Shown here: in pieces, positions 1 to 8,776 of the stretch
How the letters are laid out: every line of letters starts with the position of its first letter
Position numbering within the stretch: position 1 is the stretch's first letter
Assembly: GCF_004116495.1 (NCBI RefSeq)
Contig: NZ_PDKC01000008.1
Coordinates: 25,115-89,114, forward strand
Origin: Arcobacter sp. CECT 8985
GTDB lineage: Bacteria > Campylobacterota > Campylobacteria > Campylobacterales > Arcobacteraceae
Direction of reading: 5' to 3'
Length of the DNA stretch: 64,000 bases
Position numbers and translations under genes: made by a program
Notes under the pieces: generated by a model
What the model was told of the DNA's origin: nothing
Seen by the model: the letters and a program-made list of their open reading frames with translations, nothing else
The model's database searches: none

Positions 1-39
1 TAAACTTCTAAATTTACTAAAAATATCAAAAATAATCAT
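1..39 (-). CDS. Possible 5' end of a leftward gene (partial)
   Basis: An ATG on the minus strand at 39 opens 13 codons reading MIIFDIFSKFRSL with no stop before the window edge. A GGGAG ribosome-binding-like sequence lies at 53-57, about 13 bases upstream, which is rather far. If real, the gene is divergent from mccA. In Wolinella the mcc locus is controlled by a two-component system, so a regulator here is attractive, but 13 residues cannot show it. Confidence 0.28.
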   Translation of the reverse strand, partial: MIIFDIFSKFRSL

Positions 40-74
40 ATTTATTTATTTTCTCCCTTTTCTCACCTTTTTTA

Positions 75-100
75 TTGTTACCATTTTAATCGGTGTACAA
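75..100. promoter_or_regulatory. Imperfect dyad upstream of mccA
   Basis: TTGTTACC (75-82) and GGTGTACAA (92-100) form an imperfect inverted repeat around a 9-base spacer, 64 bases before the mccA start. Its place in the mccA leader, possibly between divergent genes, would suit an operator. No protein can be named for it. Confidence 0.22.
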
Positions 101-163
101 AGAATAACTTTTAATATAACTTAAAATTTATTATTAGTATATCAACACAAGAAAGGAGAAGTA

Positions 164-2275
164 ATGAGAAGTATAAATAAAAGACTATTCGTTTGTTTGT
201 TTATATGTATTGGCATTATGATTAATTATGCATTTGCAAATGATTATAATAATGGCTCACCACAGATGAGCAAGGAAGCTAGAAAAATCATTGCTGAAAA
301 TGAAGGCACAAAAGATACTAGAGGTGTTGTTACACTAAAAGATTATGTGATTCAAGAAAAAGCAAGATATGACTGGATTTTTAAAAATCACCCAATTTTT
401 AAAACATACTTACCAAAAGGTAATGTTGTTGGTAAATTAAAAGTTGTGGATAGAGGTGAAGAATTTGTAGAGGGTGGTCATGGAAATGATTTTCAAAAAT
501 ACAGTAAAAGAAAAGGTATTACATCTACAATGTATAGATTACCTGCTACTGAGCCTTTAGTATTCCCTAATAAATTTGTAGGGCCAAAAAAATGTGGTGA
601 GTGTCATGCTGCACAATATGAAAAATGGAGTCGGTCAAGACATTCAACTACAGTAAGATTCCCAGGAGAACACCCAGAGGTTAATAATGAGCTAACTAAA
701 TCAGTTTTCGGGCCTGATACAGCTTCAATTTTGCCTAAAGGAATTACTCCTGATGTAATCTATTGTACTATAGGTCACCTTAGAACTAAAATGGGATATT
801 TTGATGCTTGGCTATTAAGAGGTACATACCACGTTGTAGGTGGACTTTTAAAAGATGGAACTGGAAAAATTGTTGCTGGTTCAAACCAATTTCAAAGAAC
901 ATGGGCAAATGATTTAACACCAGAAGTTGCTAAAAAAATTAGAAAATATATTCCTGATTTCCCTGTAACATTAGAAGAACATGGAGAAAATTCAGGTTAT
1001 GTAAGAGGTTTAGCTTCTTATGCAGCAAGATATAAAAAAGTAATGGCAGTTCAAGCTGCATCCTCATATTGTGCTGTTTGCCATCCTTGGAAATTTGATT
1101 ATAAAACAACAAAAGAGTTTTATTCTGATTTAGGAAATGCTAAAGAGTTACAAAAACATACAATATCTAAAGGTGTTTCATGTGAAGAGTGTCACGGTGC
1201 GGGTGGACACTTAGAAGGTGGAAAAGGTCTTAGAACTTCAAACTGCGAAAGATGTCACCAAAGATTTAGTTTTAGACCATTCTTAGCTGAAAAATTTAGA
1301 GATTCTAAAAATCCAAAATTAAAAAATAGAGCTGCAGAACTTGGTTTAACTTCTAAATTCAAATCTGCTGGTCCTGGATGTGGTACTGAAGGTTCACAAT
1401 CATATTTTACAGCACACTATGAAGCAGGTATGAGATGTACTACTTGTCATGATCCTCATGATGTTACTGGTTATGTTGTTACTAAAAGTGCTAAAAAAGG
1501 TGGCGTATATGAAGATACAGGTGATTATTTAAGTTCATTTTATACTAAACCAGCAATTAGAAAATCATGTGCAAGTTGTCACAAAGAAGCTGCTTATATT
1601 GCAAGAAATACAAAAGATACTCATAGTAATGTTAAATGTCAATCATGCCATATGCCATTTTTAATGAGTTGTGAAAACTTCTATGCTATTCAATATCAAG
1701 ATCATGCAGGTTTTGATACTCAAAGAAGATCACATATTTGGAAAATCAATGTAAGTCCGGACAAAAAAACTCTTAATCCCCCTCCAGGTCAACCAAGAGT
1801 TCAAACAGTACCTAAAAAATACAAAGATTGGTACATTGCTAAAAATAAAGATGGGCATACATTTGTTGATTTGATGTGGGCTTGTGGTAAAACTTCATGG
1901 GCAGATAAAGATATGGTTGATAATAAAGGTTGTCACAGTATCGTTCAGTCTAAATTGAAAAAAACATTACACTTCAAAAATCAAAGAAGAGTTTATGATG
2001 AAGTTGTAGGTTGGCAAAAACCAATCAAAAAAATCTATGCTGAAGTTACAGTTGCTATAAAAGGTATTTATGAAATGCTAGATGTGACTAAGTTAAGTGT
2101 AGAAGATAGATCAAGAGTTAATGAATTAATTGAAAAGGCTCAAGATACTATGGATTTAATCAAAAAAGATGCTTCATGGGGAGTTCATGGATTTAAATAT
2201 ACAAAAAGAAGAGCAAAAGCTGCACAAGCATATGTTCAAGAAGCACAAAATATTTTATCAAAAGCTTCAAAATAA
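164..2275 (+). CDS. mccA: MccA octahaem cytochrome c sulfite reductase
   Basis: Periplasmic terminal reductase that converts sulfite to sulfide with six electrons. A Sec signal peptide spans about residues 1-25. Seven CX2CH haem c sites lie at residues 144, 303, 340, 361, 425, 469 and 492. An eighth, unconventional CX15CH site spans Cys574, Cys590 and His591, which is the hallmark of MccA. Two cysteines outside haem motifs, Cys406 and Cys503, sit where the Wolinella enzyme has the thiolate ligands of its active-site Cu(I), with nearly the same spacing from memory. The start follows a strong AAAGGAG. It is the first gene of the operon, and a hairpin follows it before mccB. The C-terminal ~90 residues are helical and basic. 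Function is known for the family; copper ligation here is inferred. Confidence 0.96.
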   Translation: MRSINKRLFVCLFICIGIMINYAFANDYNNGSPQMSKEARKIIAENEGTKDTRGVVTLKDYVIQEKARYDWIFKNHPIFKTYLPKGNVVGKLKVVDRGEEFVEGGHGNDFQKYSKRKGITSTMYRLPATEPLVFPNKFVGPKKCGECHAAQYEKWSRSRHSTTVRFPGEHPEVNNELTKSVFGPDTASILPKGITPDVIYCTIGHLRTKMGYFDAWLLRGTYHVVGGLLKDGTGKIVAGSNQFQRTWANDLTPEVAKKIRKYIPDFPVTLEEHGENSGYVRGLASYAARYKKVMAVQAASSYCAVCHPWKFDYKTTKEFYSDLGNAKELQKHTISKGVSCEECHGAGGHLEGGKGLRTSNCERCHQRFSFRPFLAEKFRDSKNPKLKNRAAELGLTSKFKSAGPGCGTEGSQSYFTAHYEAGMRCTTCHDPHDVTGYVVTKSAKKGGVYEDTGDYLSSFYTKPAIRKSCASCHKEAAYIARNTKDTHSNVKCQSCHMPFLMSCENFYAIQYQDHAGFDTQRRSHIWKINVSPDKKTLNPPPGQPRVQTVPKKYKDWYIAKNKDGHTFVDLMWACGKTSWADKDMVDNKGCHSIVQSKLKKTLHFKNQRRVYDEVVGWQKPIKKIYAEVTVAIKGIYEMLDVTKLSVEDRSRVNELIEKAQDTMDLIKKDASWGVHGFKYTKRRAKAAQAYVQEAQNILSKASK

Positions 2276-2290
2276 AATTTAAATTCAAAT

Positions 2291-2324
2291 AAAAGGGGAT
2301 TACACTTTTGTGTAGTTCCTTTTT
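2291..2324 (+). terminator. Strong hairpin between mccA and mccB (partial terminator or processing site)
   Basis: A 15-base-pair stem (2291-2305 with 2310-2324, four of the pairs G-U) is capped by TTTT. The descending arm ends in a run of T, as in an intrinsic terminator. It sits 16 bases after the mccA stop, and the rest of the operon continues on the same strand. I infer partial termination or 3' stabilisation, which would make mccA mRNA exceed the downstream messages. Confidence 0.65.
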
Positions 2325-2350
2325 GAAAAAAAGTTACCAAGGATTAATTA

Positions 2351-3148
2351 ATGAACTTAACAAAAATAAAATTAAGTTATATAGCACCAATTGTTTTAAG
2401 TATTGTAGTACAAAGTTTTGCAACTACAAGTTTAAAAACTGATGTTCAAAAACAATCTTATAGCTTAGGTGCTTCAACAGGTGGTTATATAAGTAATCAA
2501 ATTTATGCTCAGATTCAATTAGGAGCAAAAGTAGATGTTGATTTAGTTGTTAAAGGCTTTGAAGATGCCCTAAAACAAAAGTTAAAAATTAGTGAAGCAG
2601 AAGTTATTGAAAATCTAAATAAAAGAGCTGATCTATTAAATAAAGTACAAAAACAGAAAATTAAAAAACTTCAAATAGAAAATGCAAAAAAACAAAAAGC
2701 TTTTCTTGTAAAGAATGCAAAAAGACCAGGAGTTAAAGTTACAAAATCAGGATTACAATATGAAGTAATAAAAGATTCTTCAAAAGGTGAAAAACCAAAA
2801 GCAGAAAGCATCGTAATTATGAATTATAAAGCTTCATTAATAAATGGACACGAATTTGATAATACATATAAAAGAAAAGCACCTGCACACTTGTCTATGA
2901 TTAATATAATAGATGGATTAAAAGAAGGACTGATGTTAATGCATATAGGATCAAAATATAAATTTTATATTCCAAGTAAATTAGCATATAAAAATGTACA
3001 AATGAGAGATATACCACCTAATTCAATTTTAATATTTGAAGTAGAGTTATCAAAGGTTTTAAAACCTGGTGCAATGAAATTAAAAAGTAATTTTAGTATG
3101 ACTGGTCATGGTACTACAAAACAAGGAAATCCAAAAGTTTCTAAATAA
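2351..3148 (+). CDS. mccB: MccB, periplasmic FKBP-type peptidyl-prolyl isomerase
   Basis: Likely assists folding of MccA or its partners in the periplasm. Residues 1-25 form a signal peptide. Residues ~30-125 match the FKBP N-terminal dimerisation region (SLGASTGGYISNQI near its start), followed by a Lys/Gln-rich helix. Residues ~140-235 form an FKBP catalytic fold (GLQYEVIKD, then VIMNYKASLINGHEFDNTY and IDGLKEGLMLM). The usual IPPNS element is present as IPPNSILIFEVEL. A basic tail of about 30 residues follows. It sits between mccA and mccC, the place mccB has in Wolinella. Substrate specificity is inferred from context. Confidence 0.9.
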   Translation: MNLTKIKLSYIAPIVLSIVVQSFATTSLKTDVQKQSYSLGASTGGYISNQIYAQIQLGAKVDVDLVVKGFEDALKQKLKISEAEVIENLNKRADLLNKVQKQKIKKLQIENAKKQKAFLVKNAKRPGVKVTKSGLQYEVIKDSSKGEKPKAESIVIMNYKASLINGHEFDNTYKRKAPAHLSMINIIDGLKEGLMLMHIGSKYKFYIPSKLAYKNVQMRDIPPNSILIFEVELSKVLKPGAMKLKSNFSMTGHGTTKQGNPKVSK

Positions 3149-3162
3149 GTAAAGAGGATACG

Positions 3163-3849
3163 ATGATGAGTAGTAAAGAAAATAATAGAAGAAATTTTAT
3201 TAAGAGTATAGGCTTAGGGTCGATTTTTTTTGGAAGTGTTCAATATGGATTTAGTTCTATTGAAAAAAAAGAAAAGAAAAAAACTCACTATGCAATGATA
3301 TATGACCAAAATAAATGTGTTGGATGTGGAGATTGTGAAACAGCTTGTAAAAAAGTAAATCATGTTCCAAAAAATCAACATAGATTATATGTTGAAGATC
3401 AGACAAAACCTGATGATTATTCACATAAAAAATATATGAGAGTTTCTTGTCAACAATGTGTTGATTCTCCATGTACTCAAGTTTGTCCCACTGGTGCATG
3501 CCATAAAGATTCAATTACAAATATTGTGACTATGAATGTAGATAAATGTATTGGATGTAAATATTGTATCGTTGCTTGTCCTTACGATGTAAGATTTATA
3601 AATGAACAAACAAATGCAGCAGAAAATTGTAATTTTTGTTCAAATACTAATTTTGCAAAAGGTAAAGATCCTGCATGTGTTGAGTCTTGCAAATATGATG
3701 CATTGGTTTTTGGTGATTTAAATGATGAAACTGCATATATAAACAAAATATTAGATGTAAAAGATGCAGTAAGGTTAAAACCAGGATTTGGGACAAAACC
3801 AAGTCTTAGATATATACCTAAACTGAAAACAGGAGTTTATGATGACTGA
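3163..3849 (+). CDS. mccC: MccC, NrfC-like four-cluster iron-sulfur protein
   Basis: Electron-transfer subunit that passes electrons from the quinol-oxidising membrane subunit toward MccA. It carries a twin-arginine signal (NRRNFIKSIG, residues ~9-18), so it is exported folded. Cys groups suit four [4Fe-4S] clusters: CVGCGDCETACK, CQQCVDSPCTQVCPTGAC, CIGCKYCIVACP and CNFC with CVESC. At 228 residues it has the normal NrfC/DmsB length. The start is one of two adjacent ATG codons after GAGGA. It overlaps mccD by 11 bases, implying translational coupling. Confidence 0.95.
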   Translation: MMSSKENNRRNFIKSIGLGSIFFGSVQYGFSSIEKKEKKKTHYAMIYDQNKCVGCGDCETACKKVNHVPKNQHRLYVEDQTKPDDYSHKKYMRVSCQQCVDSPCTQVCPTGACHKDSITNIVTMNVDKCIGCKYCIVACPYDVRFINEQTNAAENCNFCSNTNFAKGKDPACVESCKYDALVFGDLNDETAYINKILDVKDAVRLKPGFGTKPSLRYIPKLKTGVYDD

Positions 3850-4780
3850 ATTAATCACTTATAGCTCAGGTTTTACTGAAGAAATAGGTTGGGAATGGCC
3901 AATATCTGTATATTTACTTTTAGCAGGTATTTCAGGTGGTGCAATTATTGTAGCATTATTGATTAGATTTTACAAAAATCAAACACAGACTACACCAATA
4001 TATAAATCAGCATCACTTGTGGCATTTATAACTATTTTAATGGGAATGGTTTGTTTAGTTGGTGATTTAACAAGACCTTTATTGTTTTGGCAAATTTTAA
4101 TAAATTATAATTTTAATTCTGTAATGTCAATCGGTGTTGCAGCACTTATGATTTATATACCTTTAACTTTTGTAGCAGTTGTTTTTTCTTTTGAAGAATT
4201 TATTAAAGAAAAATTTGCATTTTTAACAAAAATTATTGATTTATTAAAAAAATTTAGAGTTGCAATAGAAGGAATACTTTTCTTATTTGGTGTTGTAATT
4301 TGTGCATATACAGGGTTTTTAATATCAGTGTTAGTACGGTTTCCCTTATTAAATACTTCAATTTTACCAGCACTTTTTGTTATTTCAGGTTTATCAGCAG
4401 GAACAGCAGCACTTTGTATTATGGCAAAAAGAGTTTTTAATGAAAATACTCATTCAAGTGATATGAAAATATTACATAAAATTGAGTGGCCAATAATGGC
4501 AATTGAGATTTTATTTTTGGCAATGTTATATATTTCATTAGCAACAGGAAATGAAGCAGGGAAAATAGCAGTTGCTGGATTTCATGAAGGAATGTGGTCA
4601 AATATTTTTTGGATAGGAGTAGTTTTTATAGGTTTTGTATTACCTATTATTTTAAATTTTATTCCAACTAAAGAACATACTACAAATAAAATATTTTATA
4701 TTTCTGCAATGTGTAGTATCGTGGGTGTTTTATGCTTACGGCTATTTATAATTTATGCAGGTCAAACTTTTAATGTATAG
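3839..4780 (+). CDS. mccD: MccD, NrfD/PsrC-type quinol dehydrogenase membrane subunit
   Basis: Polytopic inner-membrane protein, predicted to oxidise menaquinol and hand electrons to MccC. The 313 residues hold about eight hydrophobic segments. The N-terminal WEWPISVYLLLAGISGG segment and the GDLTRPLLFW stretch after the second helix are typical of the NrfD family. Two start codons, ATGATG, lie inside the 3' end of mccC; the second is equally possible. The mccC-mccD pairing is the standard NrfCD module. Confidence 0.93.
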   Translation: MMTELITYSSGFTEEIGWEWPISVYLLLAGISGGAIIVALLIRFYKNQTQTTPIYKSASLVAFITILMGMVCLVGDLTRPLLFWQILINYNFNSVMSIGVAALMIYIPLTFVAVVFSFEEFIKEKFAFLTKIIDLLKKFRVAIEGILFLFGVVICAYTGFLISVLVRFPLLNTSILPALFVISGLSAGTAALCIMAKRVFNENTHSSDMKILHKIEWPIMAIEILFLAMLYISLATGNEAGKIAVAGFHEGMWSNIFWIGVVFIGFVLPIILNFIPTKEHTTNKIFYISAMCSIVGVLCLRLFIIYAGQTFNV

Positions 4781-4809
4781 GTAAATACAAGTTTTGTTTA
4801 GGGGTTATT

Positions 4810-7485
4810 ATGTATTTTTTTAAAAAAGTGTTACTTTCATATAAATTTATTATATTATTACTATTTTTATTAGCCTTAGGTGCAGCAATAGCTACATTTA
4901 TTGAAAATGATTATGATGCACAAACAGCAAAAGTTTTAGTTTATAATGCAGTATGGTATGAATCTATAATGGTATTACTTGCTATATCTTTAATAGGAAT
5001 AATTATTAAACAAAAAATGTATAAAAAAATGGGTGCGTTTTTGTTTCATTTAGGTTTTGTTTTTGTTTTAATTGGTGCAGGAGTTACAAGATATTTTGGA
5101 TATGAAGGTGTAATTCATATCAGAGAACATACAGCTGAAAATAGAGTAATTTCTGAAAAATCATATTTTCAAATTAAAGTGAATAATAAGACATTTTCGC
5201 ATCCATTATCCCTTGGAAAAATAGGTGATAATAGTTTTGAATATTTGTATAAAATCAATAACAAAAATTTAAAAATAAAATTTAAAGATTATAAAACACA
5301 CAAAAATACAAATGTAGAAAATCTTTTTGTTATTGCTAGTTATGATAATAAAAAAGAAGAGTTAAAAATAAATGGAGGACATGGTAATTTAGAACCACCC
5401 ACTATTTTTAGTGTTGATGGAATGAATATTGAATTATCTTGGGGTTCTAAGATAATTAGATTACCTTTTAAAATAGAATTAAGGGATTTTCAAATTGAAA
5501 GATATCCTGGATCTCAAAGTCCATCATCTTATGCCAGTGAAGTTTCATTGATAGATAAAAATTCTAGTTTTAATTATAGAATATTTATGAATAATCCTCT
5601 TAGTTATAAAGGCTTTAAGTTTTTTCAATCTTCTTATGACAAAGATGAAATGGGAACTGTTTTATCTGTAAATAAAGACCCTGGAAAATGGCCAACATAT
5701 TTTGCTTATTTTCTTTTATCATTAGGGTTTATTTTGAATTTTTTTACCAAAAAGAGTAGATTCGAAAGACTTAGAATTTTTTTAATAAAAAATAATTTAT
5801 GTTTAATTTTACCAATAATTTTTATATTCTCTTCAATTGTAAAAGCTGATAATGTCCAGTACTTAAATGACTTTAGACAAAATACAAATGAACATGCAAA
5901 ATCTTTTGCACAAATATATGTTCAAGATTTTAACGGGCGTATAAAACCAATGGGAACTCAATCACTTGAGGTGTTGCATAAAATGTCATTAAAAGATTCT
6001 ATGTTTGGTTTAAGTGCAACGCAAGTAATGCTTGGAATCTTTTCTGAACCTACACGTTGGGAAAGAATGAATCTAATAAGAATTAAAAATAGTAAAATTA
6101 AAAAGATTTTAAAAATAAAAAAAGATATAAAGTATATCTCTTTTTCTTCAGTATTTACACCTGATGGAGAGTATAAACTTGATAAATATATTAATGATGC
6201 AAATGAAAAAATGCCTTCAAAAAGAGGTACTTTTGATAAAGATTTAATAAAATTAGATGAAAGATTAAATATCTATTATTTGTCTACAATTGGAATATTC
6301 TCTAAATTTATTCCCAATGCTTCTGATAATTCACACAAATGGTATAGTCCACAAGAAGCAATTACCAAATATTGGTTGGATGATAAAATTAGAAGTACTT
6401 TATATAAATATAAAAATGCTTTAATAAAAGGTATTTTTAAAAATGATTGGAAACAAGCAGATGAGTCTTTAAGTATATTAAAAAAATATCAAAGAGAACA
6501 AGATTCAGAGATATTACCTTCTTTTTATCAAACAAAAGTTGAATTATTATCAAATAAGTTAGAGATATTTCCAAATTTAATAAAAGTATATTTTTTAATA
6601 GGATTTATTGCTTTAGTTTTTTCAATAATCTCAATTTTTTTAAAAAAAGATTTTCCTAGATTTAAAAAGATTTTTTTTACCTTATTATTTGTAGGTTTTG
6701 TTTTTCATACTTTAGGATTAGCAATGAGATGGTATATATCAGGTCATGCACCTTGGAGTAATACATATGAATCACTAATTTATATTGGTTGGTCATCTAT
6801 TTTAGCTGGCTTAGTTGTATTTAGAAAATCGTTATTATCATTAGCATGTTCATCTATTTTTGGTGCAATAACTATGTTAGTTGCACATTTAAATTTTATT
6901 AGCCCTCAAATTACTCCTCTTGTTCCTGTACTTAAATCTTATTGGTTAAGTATTCATGTATCAATTATTACAGCAAGTTATGGTTTCTTAGGTTTTGGAG
7001 CAATTTTGTCTTTTCTTGCATTGTTACTTATGATATTTAAATCAACAAAAAATAAAAAAGATATTGATTTGCAAATAAGACAACTAGCAGCGATTACTGA
7101 AATTAGCTTAATTGTTGGAATATCTCTTTTAACAGTTGGTAATTTTGTTGGAGGAATTTGGGCAAATGAGAGTTGGGGACGATATTGGGGTTGGGATCCT
7201 AAAGAGACATGGTCTTTTATCTCTATTGTTATTTACACAATAGTTTTACATTTAAGATTTATTCCAAAAATGAATAAAGTATATGTATTTTTAATAGCCT
7301 CAGTATTATCTTTCTTTTCAATAATAATGACATATTTTGGGGTTAATTTTTATTTATCTGGAATGCATTCATATGCTTCAGGAGATAAAGTACCTATTCC
7401 AAGTTTTGTTTATTATATAGTAGCTATTGTTTTTGTAGTTATATTATTGGCATTTCCTAAAAGAGATGTAAAAGTTATTAAATAA
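4810..7485 (+). CDS. ccsA1: CcsBA-type cytochrome c haem lyase dedicated to MccA
   Basis: Membrane enzyme that exports haem and attaches it to the apo-cytochrome. It is a natural CcsB-CcsA fusion of 891 residues. The N-terminal half has ResB/CcsB features: four membrane segments and a large periplasmic domain at ~100-300. The C-terminal half is a CcsA domain with the tryptophan-rich WWD motif (WGRYWGWDPKETW, residues ~788-800) and flanking His residues. In Wolinella the CcsA1 paralogue is specifically needed to load the CX15CH haem of MccA; location just after mccD makes the same role likely. A general CcsBA presumably exists elsewhere in the genome. That this one is the MccA-specific paralogue is inferred from position. 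Confidence 0.92.
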   Translation: MYFFKKVLLSYKFIILLLFLLALGAAIATFIENDYDAQTAKVLVYNAVWYESIMVLLAISLIGIIIKQKMYKKMGAFLFHLGFVFVLIGAGVTRYFGYEGVIHIREHTAENRVISEKSYFQIKVNNKTFSHPLSLGKIGDNSFEYLYKINNKNLKIKFKDYKTHKNTNVENLFVIASYDNKKEELKINGGHGNLEPPTIFSVDGMNIELSWGSKIIRLPFKIELRDFQIERYPGSQSPSSYASEVSLIDKNSSFNYRIFMNNPLSYKGFKFFQSSYDKDEMGTVLSVNKDPGKWPTYFAYFLLSLGFILNFFTKKSRFERLRIFLIKNNLCLILPIIFIFSSIVKADNVQYLNDFRQNTNEHAKSFAQIYVQDFNGRIKPMGTQSLEVLHKMSLKDSMFGLSATQVMLGIFSEPTRWERMNLIRIKNSKIKKILKIKKDIKYISFSSVFTPDGEYKLDKYINDANEKMPSKRGTFDKDLIKLDERLNIYYLSTIGIFSKFIPNASDNSHKWYSPQEAITKYWLDDKIRSTLYKYKNALIKGIFKNDWKQADESLSILKKYQREQDSEILPSFYQTKVELLSNKLEIFPNLIKVYFLIGFIALVFSIISIFLKKDFPRFKKIFFTLLFVGFVFHTLGLAMRWYISGHAPWSNTYESLIYIGWSSILAGLVVFRKSLLSLACSSIFGAITMLVAHLNFISPQITPLVPVLKSYWLSIHVSIITASYGFLGFGAILSFLALLLMIFKSTKNKKDIDLQIRQLAAITEISLIVGISLLTVGNFVGGIWANESWGRYWGWDPKETWSFISIVIYTIVLHLRFIPKMNKVYVFLIASVLSFFSIIMTYFGVNFYLSGMHSYASGDKVPIPSFVYYIVAIVFVVILLAFPKRDVKVIK

Positions 7486-7497
7486 AGAGAAAATATT

Positions 7498-8766
7498 ATG
7501 AATAAATCTATACAATTATTAAGTTTTTTTGCAAGCTCAAAATTAATACAAACATCTATGAATGAATGTATGAAAATAAAATATATAAATAAAGAAATAT
7601 CATATGAATTTGATAAAAATAAAAAATATTTTTTATATATTCATATACCATTTTGTGAAGAATTTTGCAGCTTTTGTTCTTTTCATAAATTTAAATATAA
7701 TAAAAATGACTGTAAAAGATATTTTAAAAATTTGAGATTAGAATTATTAAAAATGAAAGAAAAAAGTCTTGATTTTGATACTTTATATATTGGAGGAGGG
7801 ACACCTTTAATTGATGAGGTTGAATTATTAAATACAATAGAGTATGCAAAAACCCTTTTTAATATAAATGAAATTTCTTGTGAAACAACTCCTAATCATA
7901 TAAATGCAGATATTTTGAATAATTTTAAAGGGCTAATAAATAGATTATCAATTGGAGTACAAACTTTTGATAATAAAATTTTGAAATCAACTGCTAGATA
8001 TGAAAAATATGGTTCTTCAGAACAATTACAAGAAAAAATATCTAAAGTTGTAGGAGTTTTACCTATAACAAGTTTAGATTTAATTTTCAATTTTCCTTCT
8101 CAAACTAAACAGATGTTAATTACTGATTTAAATATTGCAAAAAATTTAAATGTAGAACAAATAATCACATATCCTTTGATGTCTTCAAAGTTAAAAAATT
8201 ATCCAACATTAAAGAAATTAAAATTATTAAAAAATAGCAAAGAATTTAATCTTTACTCAATAATAAAAGAAGAATTGTCAAATTATATACAAAATAATGC
8301 ATGGGCTTTTTCTAAAAATAATATTACTTTAAAAGATGAATATATTGCTGAAAATAATGAGTATATAGGTATAGGAAGTGGAGCTTTTTCTCATATAAAT
8401 AAAAAACTATTTGTTAATGCTTATGATTTAAATTTATACGAAAAATTAATAAAAAAACAATCAAATACAATTATTGCATATACTGAAGAGTTTAAAATGA
8501 AAAAATATTTACAATACCAATTTTTAGTGCATCTTTTTAATGGATATATACATATTGATAGATTTAATAAATTATTTAATACTTCAGTTGAAAAAACATT
8601 AAATTTTGAGTTATCAATGTTGAAATTAATAGATGCAATTTATATTAAAAATAGAAAAATTATTCCTACAAGCTTTGGTCAATATCTAAGTGTAATAATG
8701 ATGAAAGAGTTTTATATGGGAATGGATGATATTAGAACACAATTAAGAAAAACAATAAAATCTTAG
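7498..8766 (+). CDS. HemN/HemW/HutW-like radical SAM protein
   Basis: Radical SAM enzyme of the coproporphyrinogen-dehydrogenase-like family. The cluster motif is YIHIPFCEEFCSFCSF, with Cys53, Cys57 and Cys60. It lacks the fourth Cys that authentic HemN has directly after the triad, so it is nearer HemW or the HutW/ChuW haem-modifying branch. A YIGGGTP motif follows near residue 98. The C-terminal part keeps a HemN-like domain that ends in EFYMGMDDIRTQLRK, reminiscent of HutW. The gene is 12 bases after the haem lyase gene. It may serve haem handling or modification for MccA; the reaction is unknown. Confidence 0.78.
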   Translation: MNKSIQLLSFFASSKLIQTSMNECMKIKYINKEISYEFDKNKKYFLYIHIPFCEEFCSFCSFHKFKYNKNDCKRYFKNLRLELLKMKEKSLDFDTLYIGGGTPLIDEVELLNTIEYAKTLFNINEISCETTPNHINADILNNFKGLINRLSIGVQTFDNKILKSTARYEKYGSSEQLQEKISKVVGVLPITSLDLIFNFPSQTKQMLITDLNIAKNLNVEQIITYPLMSSKLKNYPTLKKLKLLKNSKEFNLYSIIKEELSNYIQNNAWAFSKNNITLKDEYIAENNEYIGIGSGAFSHINKKLFVNAYDLNLYEKLIKKQSNTIIAYTEEFKMKKYLQYQFLVHLFNGYIHIDRFNKLFNTSVEKTLNFELSMLKLIDAIYIKNRKIIPTSFGQYLSVIMMKEFYMGMDDIRTQLRKTIKS

Positions 8767-8776
8767 GAGAAAAGTC

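Noticed and set aside
764..778. CTIGH in MccA (residues 201-205) as a ninth haem site
   Set aside because: It has only one Cys before the His, with no second Cys at a normal or CX15 spacing. MccA has eight haems, and seven CX2CH plus one CX15CH already account for them.
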